Assembly: GCA_029964075.1 (NCBI GenBank)
Contig: CM057149.1
Span: 35,422,900 to 35,486,899 of the forward strand
DNA length: 64,000 bases
Origin: Patiria pectinifera
Taxonomy: Eukaryota > Echinodermata > Asteroidea > Valvatida > Asterinidae
Direction of reading: 5' to 3'
Part shown: piece after piece, positions 11,796 through 22,600 of the stretch
How positions within the stretch are numbered: the first letter of the stretch is position 1
How the letters are laid out: the number at the start of each line of letters is the position of its first letter
Notes under the pieces: model-generated
The model's input: only the letters and a program-made list of their open reading frames with translations
Told to the model about the DNA's origin: nothing
The model's database searches: none
Made by a program: the position numbers and the translations under genes

Positions 11796-11846
11796 CTGAT
11801 TAAACCGGCCAGAGACCATCGGCGAGACCGAGTCTTGGTTTTGCAT
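11796..11846 (-). CDS. Candidate coding exon end (MQNQDSVSPMVSGRFNQ), minus strand
   Basis: On the minus strand ATG at 11846 opens 17 codons to CAG|GTATCG, a donor at 11795-11794, in phase 0. The frame is also open upstream to an ATG at 12005, so the coding part may be longer. The GC-richer surroundings (11700-12060) contrast with the flanks. No family is recognised. Together with 7681, 15138 and 16177 it could be one of several alternative first exons, but no transcript evidence is available. Confidence 0.25.
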
Positions 11847-12859
11847 GGTTTCTGCATCTACGGCAGTTCCTTGCGCAGATGTACTCCAACAGCTAATTCC
11901 TCTCTCGTCTCGCTGTGCCCACTTCAAAACGGCCAGCCGCGACAAAAGTAAAAAATAATCCACGGGTACTCTTTGCCTACTGCGGAGGTGATTTCCACTG
12001 CACACATGTACATGTACCTAGCGGCGTGTCCTCTGTCTCTTTTGCGTCTACTCTCCCCCCTTAATTATTAAATATTCGGGCTGGCGGTGTGAACGCTCTT
12101 GAACTTTCTCTCCATCCAGCTCTCAACAGCAGGGGTGGGTGGATGCGGGCAGAGGCAGGCTAACTGGATTTTTTTCCTCCCTTGTTTTTTTTTTCTGACG
12201 ATGGACGGGAAATCAATATAAGCAGCCACTGCTTACGATTTTTGGTTTCCCTTTCAGTCGAGTGTATTGTTTCTGTTTAGGTTTTATCTTATGAGTACAA
12301 AGTACGTTTATCGTGCATACTGGTTGGAGACATCTGCCCGCATATTAAAGTACTGAGACTTCAAATTAAACACTGTACCTATCTCAACTGACTACTGCAG
12401 CACACTAAAATTAACAAAGAGGATTTGAACATATACATGCATATTCTAAAATAAAACAAAGCATTAATTCTTATCCGGCAAATGCCGAATACTAAGAATA
12501 GGTACCGTTATAAGTGACAAATATCATACTTCAGGTTTGATTTGTAATTTTGAAATTCTAATTCTTCAGTTTTTGCAAAAAACATTCACTGACCTTTCAA
12601 TAAGTACATGATGTACATTGTAATTGCTTCATTATTGATCTTATCATCACAAGTGCAGTGTAGGCACAGGCATAAATCTCGCTAATCATTCAGTCATTAT
12701 CCATAATTTGTAACCAGGCTGACAATAAAATCAATCTCGTGTGGTTTTTTGTTTGTTTGTTTTGTTAATTTACAGACACATACGTGTGTATAGGCATGCC
12801 AGGTGCAAAGCCAATTTCACATTTACTTGCACGTTTCCCCTTAGTCCTGTAGTGTAAAC

Positions 12860-13250
12860 CTTTAAAGGTATACAACATTTGCAAAAAAAAAAATACCAAA
12901 TGAATTATTGTGAAATACCTTACTTGAATGCAAGTGAAATAATCTCAAACATCCTGTGAAATCATGGCAACTGTCGTTTTCAAGAAAAAGTGGAATTTTT
13001 GTATCACTTTCAAACGATGGTCAGCCAGGTCTAGATTTTGTTTGCAATCGGGGTTACACATCCATGAGCCAGATGTTTATACATTGCTCCGTTTAGTCTG
13101 AGGGAACCAGACTACAAGAGCATAATTTTTTTCTCGGTTTTTCCAGCATGAACAAGAAACTTTAAACAGGTCCGTGTAACAATATTTGCTATAAAATACT
13201 TACCCCGAAATACATCAATTTTTGAAAATTATAGCAAAAAATGAAACATG
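12860..13250. repeat. Foldback MITE copy, inverted relative to 3597-4147
   Basis: TTTAAAGGTATACAACATTTGC starts the unit. CATCCTGTGAAATCATGGCA, GTTTTCAAGAAAAAGTGG, GAGGGAACCAGACTAC and TTTTTGAAAATTATAGCAAAA follow in the order expected for the reverse complement of the family. The right terminus is degraded. Confidence 0.65.
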
Positions 13251-13259
13251 TATGTGAAC

Positions 13260-14459
13260 ATTTATCTGTTTGAAAATATGTACACCCAGTAAAGAACATG
13301 TGCCAGTTTATGTGCATGTGTTAGTTACATGTACGTATGTATGTGCATGTACATTGTACATTGCACATACATTAGAACATGTACAGGAACTTGAACGTTT
13401 GTACATCACTGTGGAAACAACTACACATGTATGGACACGTACGGTACATTAGCAAACATTCTGGAATTAAATGTCACGGGCGCCTCAGTTTTTGAATCAT
13501 AGTCACTAGAGTACAGACGAGGAAATTACACATCACAAAAGCATGACCTTGTGGACTGCAGATAACATTATTTTTGTCATTCAAACACAGCATGCACCCC
13601 CATACACGAAGGGACTGAGCCTATGAATAGAACCAACCACATTAACATGCTATACAAACACCTTAATGAGATTATTTTATGATCAGGTACGCCACATGTA
13701 TGGAGTTGATGTTTAAACAGTCTAAACCTAAATATCCTAATTGACTTTGAATTTGAGCAACTGAATTTGTAAAAGATGATTTGCTAGTGTTTAAACCTTT
13801 TTAAAAGTATATTTGTTGTTATGATATTTAAATTAACTGAAACTTTACAAATATCCTTTTTTTTTTCTTAATTGAAGTACTGCGTTATTTTAAGGGATAT
13901 TAATCTGCTAATTTGGGCTTAATCACGTTGCTGATACAGACGAGACACGCAATGCTTGACCTTGTATATTTTTTAAGCTTTTAATATATCACAGGCCGAT
14001 TCAAGTGATGTACCCATACACATGTACCCATACGTGACACTATGCCAGAAGCAATATTTGAATTCAAACACAAACCGTACTGAAAAAGCATTGGGATAGA
14101 TAAGGCTGACATGAACTGAAATTCCACACAAGTACATTTACCCTGTGTTTATGAACTGGCACAAAGTTACGTACTATAAATATTGTACATTATACAACTG
14201 TACTGTGGACTTGGACTAGAGCCGGTCAGAATTGGCTGAGAGAGGGCGCCATTTACTTATTGTTAGCCTTGACTGTTCAGTGTTCTGCATCACACAAAGT
14301 AGTATTTCCTTGAATTGAAGTGAAAGGGTTGGTCATCTGACTCACCATGTGTTTGCGGGCAACACATGAGCATGATAAAGACATGAAGTATTGGCAGTTT
14401 TTCCTGCATGCCTGTTCAGTATCAGTGATCATAGATGACAAGTTTCTTTCATTTGATAA
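13260..14459. other. Intergenic, no gene seen
   Basis: ACATGTAC and GTACATGT units cluster at 13310-13450. No splice-bounded frame is present. The rest is AT-rich sequence of no clear origin. Confidence 0.35.
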
Positions 14460-14770
14460 GAAATGAGATACTTAACATGATTTAACGGCGACTCAACTTT
14501 GTATCTTTATGTTTATTCAGACGATGAACAAATGTCATAGCACCAAACACTGTTTCCTTTGTTTCGTTCAAAGTCTGGAAAGAATTGAGACGCCATTTCT
14601 TTGGTTGTGTACAAAGTCTATTTTCTAACAAAATTGGAACTGTTTTTTTAGTCCCACATTCACGTCTTTTCAACATTTTTGCAATGACTGAACTTCACTG
14701 AGATATTGATGAAACAAAGTGGCGTCAGGATGCAATATTTCCATTTTTCATTAACAGTTTAAAAAGTGTT
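14460..14770. repeat. Dispersed repeat R1 (AGTCCCANATTCA...TTTTCAACA unit), copy 1
   Basis: TTGTGTACAAAGTCTAT, TTTTTTTAGTCCCACATTCACG, CTTTTCAACATTTTTGCAATGACTG and GGCGTCAGGATGCAATATTT recur in the same order at 20445-20690 and 56225-56430. It appears non-coding. The short open frame across it on the minus strand is a by-product of the repeat. Confidence 0.6.
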
Positions 14771-15137
14771 GCATATCATAACAAATATTGAAATATTAGT
14801 ATTAATTACTCAGTTTTCAAATAGTGGGCCTTTGCCAGAACTTAGAAAGGTGATGATTAAAGATTGGTTCCGTGCAAGTAATGTTTTTCATTAACAGTTG
14901 AGCTTAATACTTGGTTGGCATTGTTACTTATTACTATATTAGTCCCATGGTTAGTCTAAGCATAGAACAAGGATAGTCTAAGTTTCTAAGTTACATCCCT
15001 ATTTATCATGTTTATCAAAGACAAAGACAAGTGGTAAGTGGTAACACTAACAGTCCAATTGGAATCAAAATACCTAAAGAAAAATCATATATCCTCATGA
15101 TTTTGATCAATTACTCAAGAATCTGCAATGTACCTAC

Positions 15138-15176
15138 CTGCTTCTGCTCCTCCATGTTAACAGGAATCACAGACAT
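15138..15176 (-). CDS. Candidate start-codon exon (MSVIPVNMEEQKQ), minus strand
   Basis: On the minus strand an 88-nt exon is suggested: acceptor CTGCTGCAG at 15227-15226 and donor CAG|GTAGGT at 15137-15136. Within it ATG at 15176 (context ACCAATG) opens 13 codons in phase 0. The same frame is open through the whole exon upstream, so it could equally be an internal exon reading CKVLCSLEAVIHSTRP before the Met. Both splice sites are good, which makes this the best-bounded of the left-hand candidates. The product is unknown. Confidence 0.35.
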
Positions 15177-15739
15177 TGGTCTTGTTGAATGAATGACGGC
15201 CTCCAATGAACACAAAACTTTGCAACTGCAGCAGCGAAAATACTAGGCAAAAGCTTGGCCTAAAGCAACAAAAACTGACTGACCACCATGTGTGTACATG
15301 TACAAACTACAATGGCACTCAACAGTAGTTCAGATGGAAGAAACAAATTCCGAAGAAACAAGGGAAGTTTGTGGTACTTGAACTTGTTGAAGACGTGCCA
15401 GTGGATGTACCAACTCCTGCAAGTGGACTGGTTGTAATGTATGATCAACCGTGGATTAACTGAAGACATGCATGGTTTACCAATTGTTGATTCCAGATGT
15501 TCAAATTAATACAAGTTGGGAATTCCTTCAACAGCTACAAAGTTATTTTCTGTGGACACTGTTTACTGTACACATCACCCTCATCAGTCCTTGCTTTATC
15601 AGTATGTGGTACAACAAAGGAGACACCGGTGTAACGATCGACAAAAAAAGATCGACCCCAAGACTTTCTTTTGTTTGGTAAGTCCATGTGCGGAAGACAA
15701 ACACACAGCTGGCGGAGTGAGAGAGTCACCACGAATGCC

Positions 15740-16270
15740 ACAGACTCAGACTCACGCCGCGGACTGACCGTAACACGTGTTTGAAAAATGTAACACCATG
15801 TGGCTACCGTGGCTACTATAAATATGCATACCTATTGTAATGAGCTGACCCCACTTTCGACCCACACGGGAAACCCACAAATAATCGATCACACAAGGAT
15901 TACGATTAGCCTTCAAGTCACCGCCACATGTCATGACGCACGAAGCCGGCGAAGGCAATCGTTTTTGCGTGCATGCACACGCGGCGGGCCGGCCATGCAA
16001 GCAACACACGCCATCATCACCCACTCATTAGCACGCAGACAAACGGAGAGGTCGGGACGACTCTCGGTGCATTTCGCGTGCACGTTTACTGCGCCAAGAC
16101 GCTGACCGGTCATTCAACTCTCCTCACCATGCAAGTCAGATACAAGGAGAATCTTTTAAAGCCAAGATGTGCTTACCCTGCCTGCTCCCTCCGGGTGGAG
16201 GGGCCTCTGATCAGTCCGTGATCTCTCCGAAAGCTGACCGTTACCGTGATGATCCGCCATCTTGACATGA
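15740..16270. promoter_or_regulatory. CpG-rich block around a possible minus-strand transcription start
   Basis: CpG dinucleotides are frequent here (ACTCACGCCGCGGACTG, GAAGCCGGCGAAGGC, ACACGCGGCGGGCCGG), unlike the AT-rich flanks. It contains the candidate first exon at 16177-16260. A TATAAATATG at about 15817 on the plus strand is the only TATA-like box and points the wrong way for that exon. Confidence 0.3.
16177..16260 (-). CDS. Candidate first coding exon (MADHHGNGQLSERSR...), minus strand
   Basis: On the minus strand CAAG-ATG-GCG, a strong animal start context, opens 28 codons rich in polar residues and ends AGG|GTAAGC at 16176-16175, phase 0. It lies in a CpG-rich block, as first exons often do. 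It cannot join directly to the exon at 15225-15138 in coding phase because a TAA follows 22 codons later. Either it splices past that exon or one of the two is not coding. The family is not recognised. Confidence 0.4.
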
Positions 16271-17396
16271 ACAGCTGGCCCGATTGCGTCACTGACGTAA
16301 CAACCAATCCAATGCGTGAAAACCGAGCGGCTTTTTTTAATTGGTTCGAAGTTCAACATCCTGTTTTTGACCAAAACAATCATTTCTCCTAACTCTTTTT
16401 ATTTGATTTCTGGGTCAGTCATTGATGTTATTTTTATTTGTTATAGTTTACAACCATTCTGAATAGAATAGGTAATCAAGTTCTTTTTAATGAACATTTA
16501 CAGCTGTAAAGTTTGTACAGGGCACTGTATGATTTTATGAGTGAAACGTACAACAGGTGCACGCAGTAAATGACCTCACATTCACCCCATGTCCCTCCCG
16601 ACATACAAACAATGGTTGAAAAGAGCAAAATACGTCTGACTAGCTCTCAGCAGGGAGTTTTTGTAGTTAATTATTTCAGTAACAGTAAACCAGCTACCGC
16701 CGTCAGTTAGTTTTTTTAATTTCATTGTCTCAGTGGCACCCCGGGATATACAGACTACGTTTCCTGATAATCAAGAAATAAAGATGTATTTTTTTCAAAG
16801 TGTATTTTTTCTCTCTCGAAGAATACGAACCGTTTGTCCAAATCCAATTCAGTTTTTCCTCGTCTGCCAGGAAGAGGGAATATCTTAAGTATTTTGTGGC
16901 CTACTAGCACATGAGAAACTTGTTTTCATACGAACTGACACGGTTGCTGTACATACATTAATTATATACGAATTAGAAGTTTGCACGGTAGTAAAATGTG
17001 ATTTTGTAGTGACACCCAAAATTAGGGTAACGGGCACAGAGTAGTATTCGAAACGTTGTGATTTCACATTATTACAGAAAAAAATTAAAATAAGGAGCTA
17101 CTAGGGGAAGATTTCCCGTCACTAGGTGCACCACAAAATTACATCGTTAAACATGTTTATCAAAGCTTGACGAACAGCCTAGAATTTCGGTCAAGCCACC
17201 CCTCCCACTGAAAAGGGTGGGTTTTTTTTAAAGAATGTTGCAACATGACGCTGCTTTTTTCTTCATATATCATCTCAATGAAGGTGGGTCATTGCAAAAC
17301 AGATGGTAAAACATGAATCTGGGACTGAGAAACATTTCAAATTTTGTTACGAAATACTTAAAACATTATCTTGACTCTCCATAGACTTCCGGTACA

Positions 17397-17486
17397 CTGT
17401 TAAAATGTCCGTAAATTTACGGACTCCGTAAAGTGAAATATTCCGTACTTTCGGCGTAATTTTACGGACTTTCCGTAAATGCAAAT
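17397..17486. repeat. Cluster of CCGTAAATTTACGG palindromes
   Basis: GTTAAAATGTCCGTAAATTT, TTACGGACTCCGTAAAG and ATTTTACGGACTTTCCGTAAAT are variants of one inverted motif within 90 bp. This is probably the end of a DNA transposon, although the other end was not found. Confidence 0.4.
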
Positions 17487-18427
17487 ATTAATTATGCTAA
17501 TTAGCGTGATTACAATCAACCACATCGGCCCAAACACCTACACAGTCCAAGTACATTGTTACTTCACCCACAAAATATGGCCGATTCGTCCATGATTACC
17601 TTTGATCATCCATTCTTACGTAGTGTACGTGGATATTCCACCCTAGCGCTGAGAGATTCCCAACGTGGAGGGTGTGACAGGACAGGCGCGGTTGGGAGGG
17701 GGACTTTAGCTCCCAAAACTTTCGTCTAGCCACATTTTTATCAGAGATGTCCAATTCGACTATTTTTTTGCTAATATGCCCTCCCCCAAGCCACCCTAAA
17801 ACGTTTGATAATCTCTAGCCCATGCAGCAGGTCTCGAAAGTACTGAGCCCCCGCCTCTATTTATGCGCTCAATATGACAGTTGGTGGTTTGGGGACAAAA
17901 TCGCCCGAGTTGCAAGCTATACAAGTTTTTTATTCCTACAATCTGCCTCTGGGTCACAAAATATTAATGAGCTCGGGTGTACAATAGTCACTGATCTCTA
18001 TACGTGCACTCAGTAGGGCGCCATCTATAGTAAAAATGCAGAGAATTATGTAAAGCTCCCATTCTTATTTCGCGTGGAATCATGTGTGATAGTTGCTCAG
18101 AACATTTCGTTACGATTAAGAAGGATATTTCATTGAATACTTTTTGCAGTTAGATTTTTGAGTGTTTTCAAATGGAAATCCATTACCTTTCAAGATTCAT
18201 ACCCGAAACTCTTCAAAAACAATCGATTTGTTTTTCACCTGACGAATGTTCAGTTGTGTGTTTTACTACGGGAAAAAACCTGTTCAATCATGGAGGTAGA
18301 ATTAGGGCCTATTCTCATGTTGGGCATCTGCAACCCCTCGAATAAGCTTCTATGTTGCGCAGAACAAATAAGCCGAATTTGTATTATTGTCTGGCAGCCA
18401 ATAATTCAAATGTACAAAAATCCATAA

Positions 18428-18480
18428 CCAGGGGCGGATCCAGGAAATTTTGCGGGGGTGGGGTCAGGCCCGTCAGAGTT
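18428..18480. repeat. Possible hAT-type element end (CAGGGGCGGATCCAGG)
   Basis: CCAGGGGCGGATCCAGGAAA is like the termini of hAT-type short elements in many animal genomes (family knowledge). A related CACCAGGGGCGGATCAAGG occurs at 38527 and inverse-type GGATCCGCC at 48209. The opposite end and the 8-bp duplication were not located. Confidence 0.4.
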
Positions 18481-18689
18481 TGTTTAATATGTCCGAGTTG
18501 CGGACAGGCGGATATAAAGTAATGCGGTAATGCATTATCATTGATGCGCTTATCAAAGAATTAACAATTATGGCAGACAAAACAATGGGTGGGATACCGG
18601 TGAGCAAATAATTGCTATCAAAGCCGGGCTCCTTAGAAGGTCAGAGGATCAGTTTCAATGAAATTACATTAATTAATCATTAATAAGGA

Positions 18690-19075
18690 AAACAAATGAA
18701 CATCAACGACGATGACGACGACAACAACAACAACGGAAAACAGTGATATACATGTACGACAAAACATGTTTTGTGCCCGCTGGCGGTGTGTGCTTGAAGA
18801 AACATGTTAATGTTTAAAATTGTGGAAGATGCGTGACGTACCAACCGGTCCGGACCTGTTTGGTTTTAGTTTCTGACGGACAAAAACAAAAGATACAGTG
18901 TATATGAAAATAGTCGGGGAAACCTAATAATTTAAAAGGCATATTGGTTTTATTGAAGTTCCACAAGACCAACTCTTAATTATAAGGTTACCCAACCGTA
19001 GCTAGCTCCATATCAATCATATATCGAAGTCATATATGATCATCTTCATCATCATCTTCATCATCACCATAATTG
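18690..19075. repeat. Simple repeats: GAC/AAC and ATC/TTC runs
   Basis: GACGATGACGACGACAACAACAAC at about 18707-18732 and the ATCATCTTCATC run at about 19037-19068 are trinucleotide microsatellites. No exon is associated with them. Confidence 0.6.
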
Positions 19076-19455
19076 TTCACCCCCTACCATTTTATTAGCT
19101 GGCCATTTCGACTACTTGAATGAAACATCTAGATATTTCTCGCGTGTTTAGTTTATAAAATTTCCGGCTTCTCAAAAGTTGGCGCTGTTTCTGTATTGCC
19201 CATGGATTGTGAGTGGGCGATGACGCACGGTGCCTTTCGTCTTCCGTAATCAACATGTCTCGTCAACACAAACACTGAGAATGGTATTGCGAAATAAACT
19301 ATTTTCATTTACCATGTACCCCAGAATGCAATACCCCTCCCATCACTTTGTACACAAGTTAACTGGAAAGCAATGTGAGCGCAGGGTACGTGGTGAGGTC
19401 AAAGGCGAACATTTTACGTGCGTAAGTATCACGCACCGCACAAGCATGCCGCGCC

Positions 19456-19464
19456 GCATGCGCA
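19456..19464. promoter_or_regulatory. NRF1-like motif upstream of IFRD1
   Basis: GCATGCGCA in a CpG-rich context (CCGCGCCGCATGCGCATATG) fits the palindromic NRF1 consensus used by CpG-type promoters. It lies 170 bp before the IFRD1 start codon, where a TATA-less promoter would be expected. Position and motif only. Confidence 0.4.
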
Positions 19465-19633
19465 TATGGTGAAACCAAAACTGCAATATGAATCGACGGG
19501 AAGAACTCTACTCTCAACAAATGCTCTTTTTACAAACCGATTTCCGTAGTAAAAACCCGTGGAATATACAAAATCTACTTATATCCTGAGATTAGGCTAT
19601 TTAAGGTTCAAACTAGGCTGTATTAGGTGCAAG

Positions 19634-19661
19634 ATGCCGCGTCGGAAAGTGAGGAAAAAGG
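19634..19661 (+). CDS. IFRD1: IFRD1 coding exon 1
   Basis: Residues 1-9 plus one base (MPRRKVRKK). The start is AAG-ATG-CCG. The donor is G|GTAAGT. The very basic opening peptide resembles that of vertebrate IFRD1. A 2.4-kb intron follows. Confidence 0.85.
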
Positions 19662-22600
19662 GTAAGTTTGATGGCCGTAATTTTTCTTTTTTGGGGGTTG
19701 CGATTTCGCGCGTGTAGTTTTTCTGTCGACTACGGTTTGTGTTTGTGCCAGGATCGAACCGTAATATCGAAACATATGCTATACAACTGGGATACAAAAG
19801 TGCTGACATCAAGTTTTTTTTGGAACAGTAGTTTTGATGTGTTTGTCTCCAGCTTTTTTAAACAGTGATACTGGGTTTTTTTTGGTCAAAGAACTATGAG
19901 CTGTTCGTGCCATGGTCTGCTGGAGGACGAAAAAAATACGGTTTTTTTGCCAACTGAAATTCTGAACTGGACAAGCAAGAATTTCAGAAGCTGGCATCTG
20001 ATGATCTGGGCAAAAGGGCATGATTGATGGATGGATTCTATTCTTTGTATTGACACTAGAGTCGTTTTCTGTACAGACTTTTTTCTATAGTAATTTTTAG
20101 CCTAGGATATCATTGAAGTGTGAAGATGAATTCAGTGTGCAGTGTTAGGATTTATAAAAAATAGTTATAAAAAAAAATGAGTTTGTACATGTACAGTCAG
20201 ACAGTGTTTGCATACATCATTTTATTCATTTACATGTACCTACGTGTGTCATAATTTAACATTTTATTATTATGAAATTTTGCATAAATCAAAGTTATTA
20301 AATTAGCTGGAGTGTAGTATTTTTTATTACACATTTTGTACGTCAAAACAAATTTTAAATAGGGATTTGGTAAGTTTACTGAAAAAAACCCAACAAATTC
20401 CAATTGTGTTAGAAAATGCTTTGAAAAATAACATGGAAAGAATGTAGTATCCAGACGCCACTTCAGAAGTTCAATGGTTGTGCGCAAAGTCTATGTAGAG
20501 TTTTGTACAAATTTGGAAATGTTTCTCAGTCCCAGATTCATATCTTTTCAACATCTTTGTAATGACTGAACTTCATTGAGATGATATTTGAATTATGATG
20601 AAAAAAATGGCGTCAGGATGCAACGTTCTTTCCAATAACATCTCTTTTCTTTATAAACTTTGTATACACACAATATGACCAAAGTGGAATCAGGGTACGA
20701 CATTCCTTAAATAAATTCATGTAAAGTCTTAAAAAATGGTAAAAGTTAGGATTGAAAGTGTGTGAAATGAGCAAAACCTGTTCAGATTTGTGACTTAATA
20801 GTTATAACTGTGTAGACTTGTCAAAATTTGAATGTTTTATGTGTTTTTTAATGTGAAAACGGGAATAAAAGTGCAATGCGAAACACAAATTAATTTCAAA
20901 TTGGACAAAGGAATTTTGAGAAAAAGAAAGTAAGTGAAAGAGAGTTGCCTCCCCCAAGCCCCCCCCCCCCCCAAAATGGAAGCCAACATTTATCACATGC
21001 ATATTAGCAATGATAATAAATTTGGGTTCCACATTTTCCCCCATCCCTGTGTTACATTTCACATCTATAAGTTTATAATTCTGATGCACTCCTTAACCCT
21101 AACTTTTCTAAATCCTCCAAAATCCTCTTTAAAAACTGGAGGATTTTGCAGGATTGAGGCTAAATGGCGAAAATGTGTGGGTCTTGGGCCGGACCATGTG
21201 TTGTTTATGTTCAGCCGTGCATAAATTTAGGCATAGATATATACTTGAAATCCTCTGCACTGCTCCAGGATGTCACTGGCTCTGCCTCAATACATTTACA
21301 GTGATAGCCGGAGGATTTTGCAGGATTGAGGCAGTGGTCACCCCTCCAAGGACTACATCCAAGAAATAATGGAGGATTTTGCAGGATTGAGGCCGTACGC
21401 AACTCTAGCCTGTTTGAGGATTTTGCAGGAAATTAGGTTGCATGATTTTTGCATCATTGCAAAAATGCCTAGGGGGTTAGGGTTAAGTGGGTATATTTCA
21501 GTGATGAACTCCTTAGGGAGCATATACTTGTACAGACATGTCATGTACATGTCATGTACATGTAGCTTGAAGATCTGTAGATATTTCTCCTTTCTGCCCT
21601 CCCAAAAGCATTAAATAGCCTCCTAATCGGTAAGAAGGAAATGTAGCAAAGTGCCTTGCCCAAGGGCATACATATTTATGTTAGTGCAATTGTCCAGGTC
21701 AAACTCTCGTACGACCACAATGGCATAGGAAAACAATAACTATGAATAACTGCAGTTAATTGCCCACCATCATCTGTGCCAATACAATCATTTTGGCCAA
21801 TACAATTATAGATATCAAAATGAATTGAATTCTCTTTTGGACATACAAGGCCATATGCACAAAAAATGAAATTATCATAATTTATCTGAGCTGGGTGTTT
21901 CAAATGGATTATTTATTTAAAAAAAAATGTATGAAATATGAAAAGTAAGGTTTATTTTAATTGAAATCCTTTGGTGAGGGTTGGATGATAACTTAATAAT
22001 TGAGTGGACCGTTTTGTTATTCCCCTTCTTTTTTGTCGTAGGAGCGGCGCGAGGTGGAGACAGTAGTGAGGGAGATACAGAGGAAACAGGCAGCATCGTC
22101 AGTAGTCATCTGTCGGAGCCAGATAGCATCTTAGAGGAAGGTGAGTTCAGTTGTCGTGCCCAACTGTAGCAATGGCCCAACTAAAGTTAAGACAGTCCCA
22201 ACTGTAGTTGAGATGATCCCAACAGTGAGTCGGGACCATCCCGACTGTAGTTGGGAGGATGCAATAGTTTGGACATAAAGTTAATTCCGTCCAGAAAAAT
22301 AAGGGGGATCAGGTTGGCGCAGTGGTACTTTCCTCGCCTTCCATCTGTGACCGAGGTTCGAATCCCCCCCGGTCCATCTATGGATTTGGTTTGCAGTACC
22401 GATCTGATCCTGTGAGTTTTCTCTCAATTCCGAAACTAATTTCCTTCCTGTACGAAAAGACCCTACTGGAAACAAGTCAATTTTTTCTTGGGCTAAAATA
22501 AATAAAATCATATAATAAGTATAAGCCTATAATAAATACAATCCTGAATCAAATCATGTCCAAATCATTAACAAAAACAATTTCTGGTAAGTTCACGAAT

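Noticed and set aside
11796-11890. DM-domain-like CRRCRNH in an alternative minus-strand frame
   Set aside because: Only seven residues resemble the motif. The rest of a DM domain is absent and a stop follows within 20 codons.
15138-16260. Direct coding join of the candidate exons at 16177-16260 and 15138-15225
   Set aside because: Phase 0 joining meets TAA after 22 codons. A phase-compatible join needs a different frame of the first exon that looks non-coding.
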